Shown here one piece after another: positions 1-10,430 of a DNA stretch of 64,000 bases. The notes beneath the pieces are model-generated. The model was not told the DNA's origin. It saw only the letters and a list, made by a program, of their open reading frames with translations, and made no database searches. Source of the DNA: Armigeres subalbatus. Lineage: Eukaryota; Arthropoda; Insecta; Diptera; Culicidae. Position numbers and translations under genes: made by a program. Position 1 is the first letter of the stretch, and each line of letters starts with the position of its first letter. Location of the stretch: positions 372,001 to 436,000 of the forward strand of contig NW_026943535.1 of NCBI RefSeq assembly GCF_024139115.2, in the 5' to 3' direction.

Positions 1-628
1 CAGTTTGCAAAGGTTTCCAATATTTCATTGTCTATATCTGATTGGATACATGGGTGGTATCACATTCACTATATAGCACTAAACCGTTGCCATCTGCTTC
101 GCTTTTAAGAGATGTTCCCGACAGAAAACCAAATTTATGAGAGCGTTTGTTTTCAGCAATGCTAAATCTTAATTTTAAATTTCAAATGTACAATAATAAT
201 TTGTTTAATTTACTCACAAAATAAACTGGTTTCCTCTCCTCGTACTACCTTTTCCTTCGTTTTGTTAAAGTAAGGTCCAACTACCCTACTTTGGGTCGGT
301 TTTGCCGTAAACTGGAAATACTCTACGACCGATAAACCTAATTTGTAGTCCGTCCGATTAGGGTTTGTAGTTTCACCGTATCTGCAGGTAAATATTGTAA
401 ATTGTTCACATTTTTTGACTAGACCTATCTTTTCAGGAAATGAACTTTTCCTTCGAAATGCGATGCGAACTTTGTTCATTGTGTGGTATTTAGCTTCATA
501 TACGCTATCAACCACCGCCATCGCATCTTTCCTTTTGTATCTTTTACCTACTGGTCAGCCATCGTCCGCAGACCCAGCTAATCTAATCCTACATATTCCC
601 TAACACGGTAGATCACTTTGACGTAGTG
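1..628. other. AT-rich sequence with no recognised gene
   Basis: The reading frames here are short (103 codons or less) and on opposite strands, and none resembles a known family. I see no repeat or hairpin of note. It lies immediately upstream of the presumed 5' LTR of a Ty3/gypsy element, so it is probably flanking DNA or an older repeat I cannot name. Confidence 0.4.
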
Positions 629-986
629 TGTTGCGGTGTTAGATCTACCAGAGAGCCTAGCCTAATCCATTTTCTAGCTAGGAAATAAGTTGTGGTAATT
701 AAAGTTCATCGTATTTAGTCCTCGCTACCAACAGCAGTCTCACAAATAAAACATAATTAATGTTAATACCATGCAGACGGTTGAAAGACTCGAATTCCTC
801 TTGTTTGAGGCTGTGGTACGAGTGCGACCCTGGATTACGCGTGCGAGAGGGATGACGTAGACAGGTTACCGGCATGTTGATTATTGGTGCGCGTAAATAA
901 CAGGCTTCTGAGCTATTTAATACTTTAATATCACCTCTTAAATATAATCATATCACCACTTATCACATTACCACCCGATTACTACA
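629..986 (+). repeat. Probable 5' LTR of a Ty3/gypsy retrotransposon
   Basis: The right edge is well supported. The sequence ends in ACTACA and is followed one base later by TGGCGACGAGG, the kind of primer-binding site that follows 5' LTRs of many insect Ty3/gypsy elements, and gag-like coding follows downstream. The left edge is a guess, placed at TGTTGCGG so that the LTR begins TG and ends CA, about 358 bp. An AATAAA lies inside near 746. No matching 3' LTR is found, because the element is cut at the gap at 3172. Confidence 0.5.
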
Positions 987-987
987 T

Positions 988-1005
988 TGGCGACGAGGTG
1001 CAACT
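988..1005 (+). promoter_or_regulatory. Primer-binding site for reverse transcription
   Basis: TGGCGACGAGGTGCAACT begins with TGG, complementary to a tRNA CCA end, and sits one base after the presumed LTR terminus. The position and the TGGCGAC start fit tRNA-primed minus-strand synthesis. I did not identify the tRNA. Confidence 0.5.
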
Positions 1006-1148
1006 GAACAGGTAAGAAAAAGTAAAATGTTAATCTAAGAAACTATATTCAAGGGTTTGAGGAGAAAAAGATTGTGGTTATGTTTACATCAGTTTATTTT
1101 TTGTCACGCTAATTCTCGAAACGACCGGCTGCCGGAAGTAGTACGGAA

Positions 1149-1330
1149 AAATCGTCGCTGGAAGCGATATGCTACATGGTAGCGACTGCTGAGATAGCAG
1201 TGGTTTAAACATCGTCGCTGGAAGCGATAGGCTGAGGTAGCGACTGCAATAGTAGCAGTGGTTTTGATTTCGTCACTGGAAGCGAAAAATACCGAGCTGC
1301 GAGTGTAAAGTTACCGGAGGTGATAGACTG
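1149..1330 (+). repeat. Tandem repeat in the retrotransposon leader, about 60-bp unit
   Basis: Three diverged copies of a unit starting CGTCGCTGGAAGCGATA and continuing GGTAGCGACTGC ... TAGCAGTGGTTT occur near 1151, 1212 and 1271. Each unit contains short self-complementary pieces. The block lies between the primer site and the gag-like region, where LTR elements carry packaging and leader signals, but no function can be assigned from sequence. Confidence 0.6.
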
Positions 1331-1529
1331 CAAAGGTGCCGGTTGAAAATCGGGCTGCATACTAATAAAAGTATCGTCAGCTCTGTCGAGTGGTCAACGG
1401 AAACCACTAGATTTTTGTAACTTTAAACAAGTTTTCAAGTAAGAAACAAACGTATATTTTACTCATGTTTGGATCAGCCAGTTTCACCATGGAGAAGTGA
1501 AATTCACCTTTCAAGTTTAAGTCATTTCC

Positions 1530-2350
1530 TTGTATGTCGTCCGAAATAAGTGGATTAAATACAAGCGTAACTTCGACTATATCGTTGCAGCATCTGGAGA
1601 AACAGATAAAACACGTATAAAAATCTGTTCCTTTTCAGGCTGGGCCGGATCTACAAAAGTTTTCGCTTCTATTCCCAGGTGGATGTGACTGAGGATAAGG
1701 AAAGAATATCGATCCCTATTCTGCCATGACTGGACACTACTTCTCGCCCAAACAGCATGAAACGTTTGAACGGAATTTTTCTGACACTCGAACCAAGCCA
1801 TGACGAGACATGGAGAAGTTTATGTTACGTTGTCAGGATCAGGCAAGTGTTAATTTGGCAGGACGACACAGAAAGCGCAATAGCGTAATCGATAAAGTAA
1901 TTTTATTTGCCCGAGTGATTTGAAATAAACTCTTAAAAGATTCTTTTGATATCGACGAAGTCGCAAATCGTTAGCTACAGTCAGTGAAACACCAAGCGCA
2001 GATGATGAATCGACCATCTCTGGATGTGCAGAGACATTCGAACCTAGTGTGAATGCAGAAACGTCAACAAAATTGAAACATTCTAATAAAGAATGTAGAG
2101 GTGCGGAAAGCAGACCATTCGCAAATGACCAAATGTCCCGCACGTGGCAAAATTGCATCAAGTGCAAACGGGTTTCATTTCGCTGCTCGTTGCCGAACAA
2201 CAACAGTAAGGCGGAATGCTCTGAGGAGCCTGAGCCAGGGCCCAGCCAAGGATTCAAACGGCAACGTGACATGAAATCGAAACAGCGGAGGAAAGAAAAG
2301 ATCAAAGCTTCATATTCTGTGAATGATGGAGAAGAATTTTGTGGCTGAGG
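1530..2350 (+). pseudogene. gag: Ty3/gypsy gag remnant with CCHC zinc knuckle
   Basis: Gag forms the retrotransposon particle and binds its RNA. Around 1552-1650 one frame reads WIKYKRNFDYIVAASGE, the pattern of a gypsy gag capsid segment. A shifted frame then gives AGPDLQKF, the next conserved step. Near 2152-2200 a zinc knuckle C-X2-C-X4-H-X4-C is visible (CIKC ... HFAARC), but a one-base deletion splits it into two frames. Further frame changes and stops interrupt the rest. It is followed directly by a protease motif. The frameshifts could be decay or uncorrected sequencing indels. Family assignment is confident; the exact start is not visible. Confidence 0.7.
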
Positions 2351-2523
2351 CTTGGGGAGTGACGTTGCAACTGCTAATCGATTCCGGTTGTAAGAAAATA
2401 TTATCAATGAGAAAGCGTGGCAGTATACGAAGAACAATGGCGTGAAAGTTTGAAACTATTATTCGTTCTTGGAAAGTTCGATGCCAAATTTCGGTAGAAG
2501 ATAATGGAAAGATCATCGAACAG
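2351..2523 (+). pseudogene. Ty3/gypsy aspartic protease remnant
   Basis: The frame reading WGVTLQLLIDSGCKK carries the retropepsin active-site triad D-S-G in a hydrophobic context (LLIDSGC, about 2362-2388). In Ty3/gypsy Pol the protease follows the gag zinc knuckle, as it does here. The frame then breaks at a stop near 2443. The following CAG|GTAACA at 2524 resembles a splice donor, but the nearest acceptor (ATAG at 2561-2564) would make a 41-nt intron, so I do not call it. Confidence 0.6.
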
Positions 2524-2779
2524 GTAACACCTCCCTGATATATTTCATAATGTTACTTTAATAGGAATTCTCGTAGGTGGCTACGTTCTACGTTGTAATT
2601 GGCGTCACAATGCTTATCAGCTTTTTCGCGCACGTTAATGGCGGCTCTGTGGGTTTGAAAGTGTATCCGTCCTGTACATCTTGACATCTCTTGGTTTGAC
2701 ATTTCCGTTTTCCTCCTGTTCCATGATGAGGGAGGTAATCGAAATGTCAAGCAGAATCAAATATTAAAATACAGGAGAC

Positions 2780-3171
2780 AGATTACTCTAAATACAAAGC
2801 CTTTGCATTAGTATGCCACAACATGAGTCTAGGTGTACTGATGATTGGATTACCGAGTACACATGGAGTCAGCATGATTGAGTCTGCACATAAACGTCCT
2901 TTCCTAAGATTAAGGGTTGCGGGTGGAAATTCCCATCGATAAGAGCGTTGTTCCTGTGTGTCACAATCCTCGGCGTCCTCAATTACTTTTGTCCAAAATA
3001 GAGGATAAATTAACGTCTTTACTGAATAGCGATATAATAGAACCCGTCGTTGGTGGTTGCCAGTGGGTTCGCCATTGGTAACGGTGGTGGAATAACGGCG
3101 ATCTTCGACTCTGTGTCGACATGCGTCGGGCAAATGCGGCTATTTTGCGCGAACAGCAATACGTAACTTCT
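2780..3171 (+). pseudogene. pol: N-terminal part of Ty3/gypsy reverse transcriptase, cut at gap
   Basis: Two in-frame blocks are clear. The first (about 2916-3080) reads VEIPIDKSVVPVCHNPRR and SDIIEPVVGGCQWV, the pre-RT region where the enzyme begins. The second (about 3088-3155) reads GDLRLCVDMRRANAAI, the RT motif that follows the first catalytic block. Between them the frame shifts. The palm domain with the catalytic YxDD is missing because the sequence stops at a 25-N gap flanked by adapter sequence. It belongs with the LTR, gag and protease pieces upstream as one element of the gypsy superfamily, possibly a Mag-like lineage. Confidence 0.8.
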
Positions 3172-3217
3172 NNNNNNNNNNNNNNNNNNNNNNNNNACGA
3201 AGTTAATACGTATTGCT
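3156..3217. other. Assembly gap flanked by sequencing-adapter remnants
   Basis: Twenty-five N (3172-3196) are flanked on the left by GCAATACGTAACTTCT and on the right by ACGAAGTTAATACGTATTGCT minus its first base. These resemble the two strands of the Oxford Nanopore ligation adapter (GCAATACGTAACTGAACG and its complement ending ACGTATTGCT), arranged as when two molecules are read as one. Coding content changes at this point from a gypsy RT to an unrelated DDE transposase. The Ns look like a screened adapter core. The two sides may not be neighbours in the genome. Confidence 0.8.
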
Positions 3218-3950
3218 GGCACCGGAAAACTCGGCGGACTGACCATTTTGAAAGACAACGAGGAACGTGATCTATGCGAGGTGATACAGGTAGCAGGACA
3301 ATGGGGCTAATATAAACAATTTCGACGAAACCAAGTTTACCGATGATCCGGAGTCAAAGACAGTGGTTGTGAGGAAGGGACAAAGACATGCCGAAAACGT
3401 TCTTGACCATTACAGTTCATGTTAGGTCAGTTTGCGGAGCTGCCGGTGGAGCTGTATTGCCACCACCATTGTTTACGCGCGTTACATCTGTACCCGGCCT
3501 GGACTGAAAGGTGGCCCGTGCGCTCGTTATAACCGAACTAAATCTGGTATGGTTAGTTGTTTACTTTTAACAAAACAAAACATTCATATTCATGTTTGCT
3601 TTCAGGATGGTTCGATACGATGGTGTTTGAGGATTGATTCCACAACCACTTTTCCATACTTTAAAAGTTTGAAAACGATTATCGAGTAATAATTGGAGAT
3701 AATGTGGTGTTGCACTTATCTACAAGTTCCAAAGCTGCCTCGATAACAATAATAGGTTTGCTTCCTGCCTCAAACGCCTACGCATATTTGCCAACCGTTA
3801 GATGTGGCGTTCTTCAGGCCACTGAAGAAATCTTAGAGCACACACTTAAAGATTGGAAAAAGCGCAGTCGAGGATCCGTCTCAACATCGCTTTCCTGGCT
3901 TCCTGAAGGACGGCCATGGATGACATTCAGAAGATCAGTGCTCAAATAGC
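3218..3950 (+). pseudogene. DDE_1 (pogo/CENP-B type) transposase pseudogene with a short intron
   Basis: This family cuts and pastes DNA transposons with a DDE/DDD catalytic core. The first block (3225-3308) reads LGGLTILKDNEERDLCEVIQVAGQWG in part, the CENP-B-like helix-turn-helix region. Coding then jumps to NNFDETKFTDDP (near 3315-3350), which holds the first catalytic Asp, so roughly 100 residues between them are missing. Then come GGPCARYNRTKSG, an intron (3547-3605), and GWFDTMVFED. The second Asp is in IGDN (3692-3703) and the third in PLDVAFFRP (from 3795). Stops and frame changes occur between blocks. The sequence becomes unrecognisable after about 3950. Confidence 0.75.
3547..3605 (+). 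other. 59-nt spliceosomal intron in the DDE_1 transposase
   Basis: The donor is TCTG|GTATGG and the acceptor TTTGCTTTCAG|GATGG. Removing these 59 bases joins the TKSG exon in frame to WFDTMVFED, restoring the contiguous family motif TKSGWFDT. The restored frame is the main evidence. Confidence 0.75.
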
Positions 3951-4690
3951 GATCAGGTTTCGAACAACTGTAAAATCCTAGGAGGTATCCAAAAGACACC
4001 TTCATCCAACCAAAATTGCTCATTTTCAGAACAACGACGATGATGAGGAAGAAACGGTATGGTGAATCAACATCTCGAAACATTCCCCAAGTGGCGTCAG
4101 TTAATGGAATTCAACCGGGTGAAGACAACATGCTCAGGAACTTCTTAACAGGAAAGAGCTATTCTTGGGGTGATAAGCATCCGAAGTCGGACAAAAGGTA
4201 TGGCGTAAGAAAATCAAACTCAAAAATCAGGAGTAAAATCTAGAGAGTCAAAAAAGTTTACATGCCAAGGAACCACAAGCGAAAAAAGAGCTATCGAATA
4301 AAGAGAATATAAATCCGGATGAACTAAGAGGAAAGGAAATTAGGATGAAAGGGATGATTCTCCGATCTCGTCTGTTAAGCGAAAGAAAAAGAACATGGAT
4401 CAGGGGAGAGAACCAAATCCAATTCGAGCTGCTACTATGAAGAAACGTCCAGCATCAGGCATTTATGATTTGAAGCTTTGCTTCCATTCTAAATGCTATT
4501 GCTCATTTTGAAATAATTTCCATTTGTATGAAATACACCATGAAATCACACAAACCAGAGACGAAAACCCAGACGCCTTAGACCATTTTAATTATACTGT
4601 CAAGACAACAATACGTTGCTAAAATAACACCAACTAAGAGTTACAAAGGCTAATTATGGTAATACAAAACATTAAAATTATATTAAAGTA
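3951..4690. other. Unassigned sequence downstream of the transposase
   Basis: Lysine- and arginine-rich short frames occur (for example 4016-4243), and could be the charged tail of the transposase or chance in A-rich DNA. No family motif, terminal repeat or RNA gene is recognised. Confidence 0.35.
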
Positions 4691-4698
4691 ATGTAACC

Positions 4699-4790
4699 AA
4701 TGGGGCCCTCCCTAGCTTGCGGGAAGATGTGGCTACAAAGCAAGACCATGCCGGTCGCGACAATATTCGGTTTAATTATCTCGACTTCTC
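4699..4790 (+). repeat. 5' part of a tRNA-derived SINE
   Basis: GGGGCCCTCCCTAGCTTGCG followed by GGCTACAAAGCAAGACCATG matches my memory of the head of a common Aedes tRNA-derived SINE, with TAGCTTGCGGGAAGA in the place of the polymerase III A box. The B box (GGTTCGATTC) expected about 30 bp later is replaced by unrelated sequence, so the copy is truncated or heavily diverged and is not a functional tRNA gene. Confidence 0.5.
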
Positions 4791-4959
4791 TAAGCATACA
4801 ATTATTCAAAAGGACGTATGTGATTTTGTTGACAAAGATTCAAACGTCGATTTGTCTAATCGTTGGCACTCCCGCGTCAACCGCTTGGCAAAGGAAGGGT
4901 CCCTTACATATTTATATATCCATCATATAGTTCAAAATAACTCAAATGATTAAATATAT

Positions 4960-6099
4960 TTGCCAAAACGGTTTATTTTTTATCGAATCACTGACCGAGA
5001 GTGTCCGACAAAACAAACATCTTTTGCTAACGAGGATAGGACACTAAATGTCAACGAATGAAAAATCAGTACGTTTTGACAGATGTGTGTACATATCTAT
5101 CAAGTTGCAGAAATAGTCATTGATTTAATTAAACGCGGTTGTAGAATCACTCGACACGATAGAGACAATCACACTCGGCTTGCCGACAACACCCCCTTGA
5201 TAATAATCCATTCTTACCTTATTTTGCTGCATACCACGAAAAATTCCAACATTTTCTCCGGAATGCAACGCCGGCGCCATGTTGCTGCTATCCGAAAATG
5301 TTAAGTCCCCATTTACCCAGATTTCGGTTCGTCTAATCCATTTTGTTGACATACCCAGATTTTGACAACTGCCATTAATATCGAAAAAAATCGGGTAGAA
5401 TCGACCGGCTACTGGGTTTGTTTAGATTAGCGTGTACTGCTGAAAATGACGAGACACAAGAGGAAGTGTACACACTCAAAATAATTGTCACTTAATTCCA
5501 CTATAAAAGTCATGTAGACTTTAAAATTCGAAACTTTCATCGCTTTTACTGGAATCAAATAAAACTTACTCAAATCAAAGTGCATCTTAATAAGAAATGT
5601 AGGTAGTGGAATTCATTAGAAAACAGAAAATAATATGTATATACTCTTCTAGTGAATTCTACTCAAAATGAATGTATGAAAAATATATGAGTGGGGTTCT
5701 CAGAGCGAAAGTATGTTTATTAACAATCGCTTATGAAACATTTTGAAGCATTATAGAACGACTTCAAAGAATTCTTTTGGGTGTGAATTAACTTTCTACT
5801 CCTTTTTGCCCTCGTCCGCTTCTAGTGGACGGATACCATCTACAGGGAAACTAGAAAAAATTATCGAAGTTTCACTAAAAATTTAAGTACATGGCCAAAC
5901 GAAAATTCACTTAAATTTTATATATTTCTAGTGAATTAAGAATAATGAGTCCATCACTAATGAATCATTAACTTTTACAACCGAAACTATCATGGAAAAT
6001 ATCCATATGTTTTCAAGTAGATTATAAGTGAAAATTATTTTGAGGTACATCCACTTTGACGTTGCGAGATGGAAAGTAGAGCCTTGAAGAAGAAGCCGT
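4960..6099. other. AT-rich stretch with repeated AGTGAATT-type motifs, no gene
   Basis: Several short motifs recur in both orientations between 5480 and 6050 (CACTTAATT, AGTGAATT, AGTGGAATTC), suggesting an old repeat-derived segment. No open frame is convincing. Confidence 0.35.
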
Positions 6100-6330
6100 G
6101 AAAGAAGGCAAGTCTTTTGAATGAACGCATCTGGCCGGTATGAGGCGAAGTAAGAGAAGCTTTCTTTAGATTAATACATTGGCTGGTATGATGAAGTAGC
6201 AGTGCGAGTTTAATGTAAAGGGAGATAATGCCTTCTGCCCAGTATAAAACAAATCGAGGAGATAATGCCTTCTTCCGGACAAAGCGAAGGAGGAGTTAAT
6301 ACCTTCTTCAAATTAACACTTGCCCATTTT
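6100..6330 (+). repeat. Degenerate tandem repeat with GAGATAATGCCTTCTT core
   Basis: GGAGATAATGCCTTCT or close variants recur near 6222, 6259 and 6292, separated by diverged spacers containing GGCCGGTATGAGGCGAAG-like text. Related units recur at 6840-6960. I read it as a mosquito intermediate-length repeat. It has no coding content. Confidence 0.5.
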
Positions 6331-6427
6331 GATAAGAAAATTATTTTGAGCTTTTTAGTGGACATGTTAATTGTATATGAATTCCACTATTGATTAGGTG
6401 CATTTTGACCTCAACAGTAAGGCGTCT

Positions 6428-6490
6428 TCAGTGTCTTGTACTTGACTCGACTCGACTTGACTCGAAGTCGAGTCAAGTACAAGACACTGA
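6428..6490. repeat. Perfect 25-bp inverted repeat hairpin
   Basis: Bases 6428-6452 are the exact reverse complement of 6466-6490, with a 13-base loop (6453-6465). The arms contain GTGTCTTGTACTTGACTCGA. The similarity continues more loosely outward (GACCTCAACAGTAAGG on the left, CCT/CTACGTTGAGATC on the right). A single-orientation relative of one arm is at 37053-37120 (CGAGTTAAGTACGAGACACT), so this is two copies of one repeat placed head to head. Confidence 0.8.
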
Positions 6491-6839
6491 AAGGCTACGT
6501 TGAGATCAAATCGTATCTGTCAGGATAACAGGTGAATTCAATGATGTAATGCTATGACATAACGTAAAAAACAAAAGGGAGGTAGTATTCATAGTTAAAT
6601 AATAATTTGAACTCTCCTTGGTTATGCGAGAGAAAATGAATCGTTGGCTTATGAGAGACTGAGGAGGTTGCGCGGAGGAACTGCAACAGCGCATCGATTG
6701 ACGCCGGACGTGATGGTAGTGTCGTGGTGTGCATGAATTGAGAGACGGCGAGGACTGCACCGTCAGTTGTTGTCGAATTTAGAGACGAAGTGTCGCACCG
6801 CTATTCAAAGGATTCCATTTAGCCGTTTTCGGCTGGAAT

Positions 6840-6965
6840 ACGACAGGGAGATAGTCCTTCCTTAAATTAACTCGTTTGCCCGGAATAATGCGAATGGAGG
6901 AAATAATGCTTTCTTTAAATAATTTTGTCACCGGTATGAGACAAAAAATAATTTTGAAAAAAGTC
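6840..6965 (+). repeat. Second block of the AATAATGCTTTCTTT-type repeat
   Basis: Units such as GGAGGAAATAATGCTTTCTT and CCGGTATGAGACAAA resemble the block at 6100-6330. The two blocks bracket the hairpin at 6428-6490 and probably belong to one composite repeat. Confidence 0.4.
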
Positions 6966-7030
6966 TGTCCGTTATAATGCAAGGAGAGGATAATAATTCG
7001 GCATCAACATTTCAAAACGGCGATAGCTTT

Positions 7031-7174
7031 GGAAACAAGAGTCTCCCGTCGCTGGTGGCTAATTTGAGCCCATCCAGCAATCCACTGGTGGAAGCAGCAA
7101 ATCTCTATCAATCTATGTTGCTGGATGTTGGGTGGCTCAAATTAGGCCACCAGCGGCGTGAGAGCTCTTGTTTA
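7031..7174. repeat. Imperfect inverted repeat, MITE-like, about 50-bp arms
   Basis: The left arm (GAAACAAGAG ... GTCGCTGGTGGCTAATTTGAGC) pairs with the right arm (GCTCAAATTAGGCCACCAGC ... AGAGCTCTTGTTTAC) with few mismatches, separated by about 45 bp. The structure fits a small foldback or terminal-inverted-repeat element. No clear target duplication is seen. Confidence 0.65.
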
Positions 7175-7199
7175 CAAAAGCATTTTCGTCCTTTGGAAA

Positions 7200-8250
7200 T
7201 GATGGTGCCGATTAACTGATCCTATCTCACTACATTTTATGAGAAAATGCCAATTTGCTAATGGAACATTCTAAAACGGTATTCACCAAAAGTCATTCTG
7301 AAAGAGTATAATCCATCAAATCATACCACGAGATTTAATGCCACCAAGCATGCCACCAAATTTTAATCCACGAATGCGAAATCAGCAGAATGTTTTTCGG
7401 TGAAAATGCTTTTCCTTTTATTGAAGAGACTTTGCTCGAGCTTGGGTGAAATGTAAAAAATCGATACCTGCTTAAACTTCCGTGACTCGCCCTGATGAAA
7501 AAGTACAACACCTTTGAAAAAGCACGCTTGTCGTTTAGCGGGACTTAGAGATCCAGGACCATGAGAGTCCCGGAAGGTTAGAAGGATCTCATATATATTT
7601 TCCTTTTCATCCTCATTACGGACAAACACCTGCTCACAAGGAAACATATTTGCCTTTGCCATTCTTGAGCATAAGCCTGCTTCTGAAGAAGGGACCACAT
7701 CTACCATTTCCTATACTTCGTGAAAATGCCTGTTAAAGAATGGATCACATCCCCATTTCCTATTCCGAGAAGATATATTTTATTAAAGAAAGATAAAATT
7801 CATTGTTTCATTATTCCATATTGAAGGAGAAAACATTTATTATTGCATCATTCCGGAGATTCATTCTTTTGAAGTAGGAATCAAATTAACCATCTCATTC
7901 AGGACAAACACATTATTTTTGTTCAAACGGATTACATTCACCCGTGCCTTATAGTTCTTAGAAGGAATACGGAGAGAATTTTGATGTCAAAGATAGAAAT
8001 TTACCTAACGCTATCAGTCGAAATACTGTTCGCTATTTTACTTTTCAGAAAATGCAGCCGTTGTTCGATCTTTTCAGAAAAAAAACTTCATTGGAAACAC
8101 TGCTCTGTTCGGACGCATACAATCGATCGAAGTTTTTTGCAGGATACTTTATTTTCGGGAAGTTACATTCCGGGAAATTGCATTCGGGAATTAGTTTTCA
8201 GGGAATTGTCGTACAATCTTTTCGAGTGAATACGGCGATGGAAAATAACA
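7200..8250. other. No recognised gene; possible remains of repeats
   Basis: Short frames only, up to 114 codons on the minus strand (7363-7707) without a recognisable motif. Phrases such as CATTCCGG, GGGAATT and GAAAATGCC recur loosely, suggesting decayed tandem repeat sequence, but no period is clear. Confidence 0.3.
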
Positions 8251-8389
8251 ATTAGGAATTTTCAGGCTTCGACTGTGGATATTGCTATTATCGATCGCTC
8301 CCACTTAACAGCAGATTCGTCAACGATTCCGTCATCCAGGAGCACCAAGACATCACAAGTCTTGAATAATGAGCTTCTGGTCTGGGAAC

Positions 8390-10430
8390 TGGTCGATGAT
8401 GTCGAGCTAAAAGTTTCAACGTCCATAACGTATACTTGCGCTGGACCAGATGGGTCATCCGATACGAAAAAAACGTTGCGATTGTTTGTCACTCCGCGAG
8501 CTGTCATTTTATGTGCATAACCTTTGCGAGATACTGTGAATCTGGTTACACATTGTGTTGAGTCTGGATTCTTAGAAAGCTTCTTTCGAGGTTCTTCATT
8601 GCTTAACTGCCATTGGATGGCTATCCGGCGTTGCGGATTATCATCCTTCCACAATAGGCCAGTATCAATCCGATCTCCTACCCGGCAAGTTGTTTCTCCA
8701 ACACTTCCCTGGCGAAGCGATCGTCTGCCGATTCTGGAAGCACAGTTTGCAGAAATTCCGGATTCCTACAGCACGCACACTAACTCGAAGTAATTCATGG
8801 GTGAGCACGCAATTGACTCACCAGTATGGCCGATACGCGATTCAAGGGGCATATACGTGGAGAAAAAATATACGTGGAGATGTTTAGTCCGATTAAGATT
8901 TTGGTGAACCGTTACGATATCCTGATTGGCAGTCCTTCAAATGTTGATACTTCACTTCGACGGTCAAGAAATCTAATGTTTGCGCAGGGAGTTCTAATTG
9001 CTCGACAGTATGCACACTCTTCAGTGGAAACTGCGTGCTCGAACCAAGCCTAATTGACAAATCAACTGTCTTGTAGCCACGATCCAGTCATGATTATTCT
9101 AGCCGTCCATTTCACCAGAATTGCTGCGATCCCTTCCAGCTTGATGATATCTGCAAGTCTTCTTACAAAGAATAGGATGCTCCTTCGTCGAGAAAGGCAG
9201 TACGTTCACTGATCGTTTTCCATCTGACAATTTCACCGGTACACTAAATAGAACCGCTAGTTCAACTGAAAGTCATGCGCGTTGCAATCTGCTGTCATTG
9301 GTTGACTTTGTTTTCTTGTGGATGCAATAATGGATGGTGACGTTCCTCACACGGTCCGACATTACATCTGGTTTTGAAGCGACAGTGTGTCTGACCATGG
9401 TCGTTTAAACAAGTAGGACACAATTTCCACCGATCCACCGGGTTGCGGATCTTTCCATTCGCTGCCCCCAAGAAAGTTTCCCAAACTCATCGCAGTATCT
9501 TACGCGATGATCTGTTCGGTTGCAGATACGCAGGGCTTACGACTTTCCTTCGAACTTCCGTTCCTACTTGACTGGCCTCTTGCTGTTCTAGATGATTGCT
9601 GTGCTCAACCGCGGTATTTAATCCTCAATAAGCGCATGTAGGAAACTTTCTGGATGCTTTTCTTTCGGTTCACGTCTGTCTTTCCAGCCCTGGTATCTTG
9701 ATCAACTGCATTTGCGAATAGGGTGACTTCGCTGGCATCTGCTACGATTTTCGACGAGAGTCCGCAAAACTGCCAACATATTATTGGGCGTGACACCGCT
9801 GTAGCGGTACCCACAGAGTTTAGTTGGAACCGCAGTTTGTCCACTAACTCCTGGATTAGCATGGGGTTTACCAAGTGGTCTCGAAGACCTGCTGCGATCA
9901 AATAGTCGCTAGCTGTTGTACGATAACCCGAACCTCATGAACGTTTGAAGCGGTCACTTCGTGGACCGCCTTTCTTTCTGTCACTAACGTTTGAAGAAGT
10001 AATTCTGGTCTGCCGTACAAGCTCAAATGTTCTTGAAATTTCGAAGGTTCAAAGAACGGAGCACTCATTGTTTGAGTCGAGATTCAGGATGCTGTCGAAG
10101 CCTGGGGCCTCTATGTTTTTGAGATTTGATATAGGCCGTCAATTCGTCAGCTGAGATCTCCACTCCTCCGAGAAGTCGTTGGAATCAAATGGATGTTGTT
10201 AGCATGCTCGTTACGGCTGCTTCGATGGACTGAGATGTTCTGCCAAGATTGTGGAGCTGACAAGTGACGACCTTCTCTGCAGGAGTTATCAAGCGATCCT
10301 TAGAGCCAAGTCTAATGGGATCAAAGTGGAATATGAGGCTTGGATTTAGAATTTTGGTCATTCCAGAAAGGCTTATCTGGGAGAGCGGACTCTATTCGAA
10401 AAATCACTATTTTGTAGGTCCACCATTCTG
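8390..10430 (-). pseudogene. BEL/Pao retrotransposon gag-protease remnant
   Basis: Reading from high to low coordinates, a gag segment appears with AAGLRDHLVNPMLIQELVDK (9840-9901). Next is the BEL/Pao cysteine-histidine cluster CPTCLNDHGQTHC ... CNVGPCEERHHPLLH (9323-9421), then a protease active site FLDEGAS (9166-9195), then KILIGL (8885-8903), then the linker before RT, DTGLLWKDD and RKGYAHK (8520-8680). This order is diagnostic of BEL/Pao polyproteins. Frames switch repeatedly and stops are present. No RT catalytic core follows: sequence below about 8390 is not BEL-like, so the copy is truncated. No LTR is found. Confidence 0.8.

Noticed and set aside
2524..2564. 41-nt intron after the gypsy protease
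   Set aside because: Shorter than functional insect introns usually are, and it does not restore a known frame.
3156..3217. Palindromic ACGTATT-flanked site as a recombination site or transposon end
   Set aside because: The same text flanks both N-gaps and matches sequencing-adapter ends; a loxP-type linker was also considered but fits less well.
4699..4790. Possible tRNA gene
   Set aside because: Only an A-box-like head is present, the B box and acceptor stem are missing, and the text matches a SINE head.
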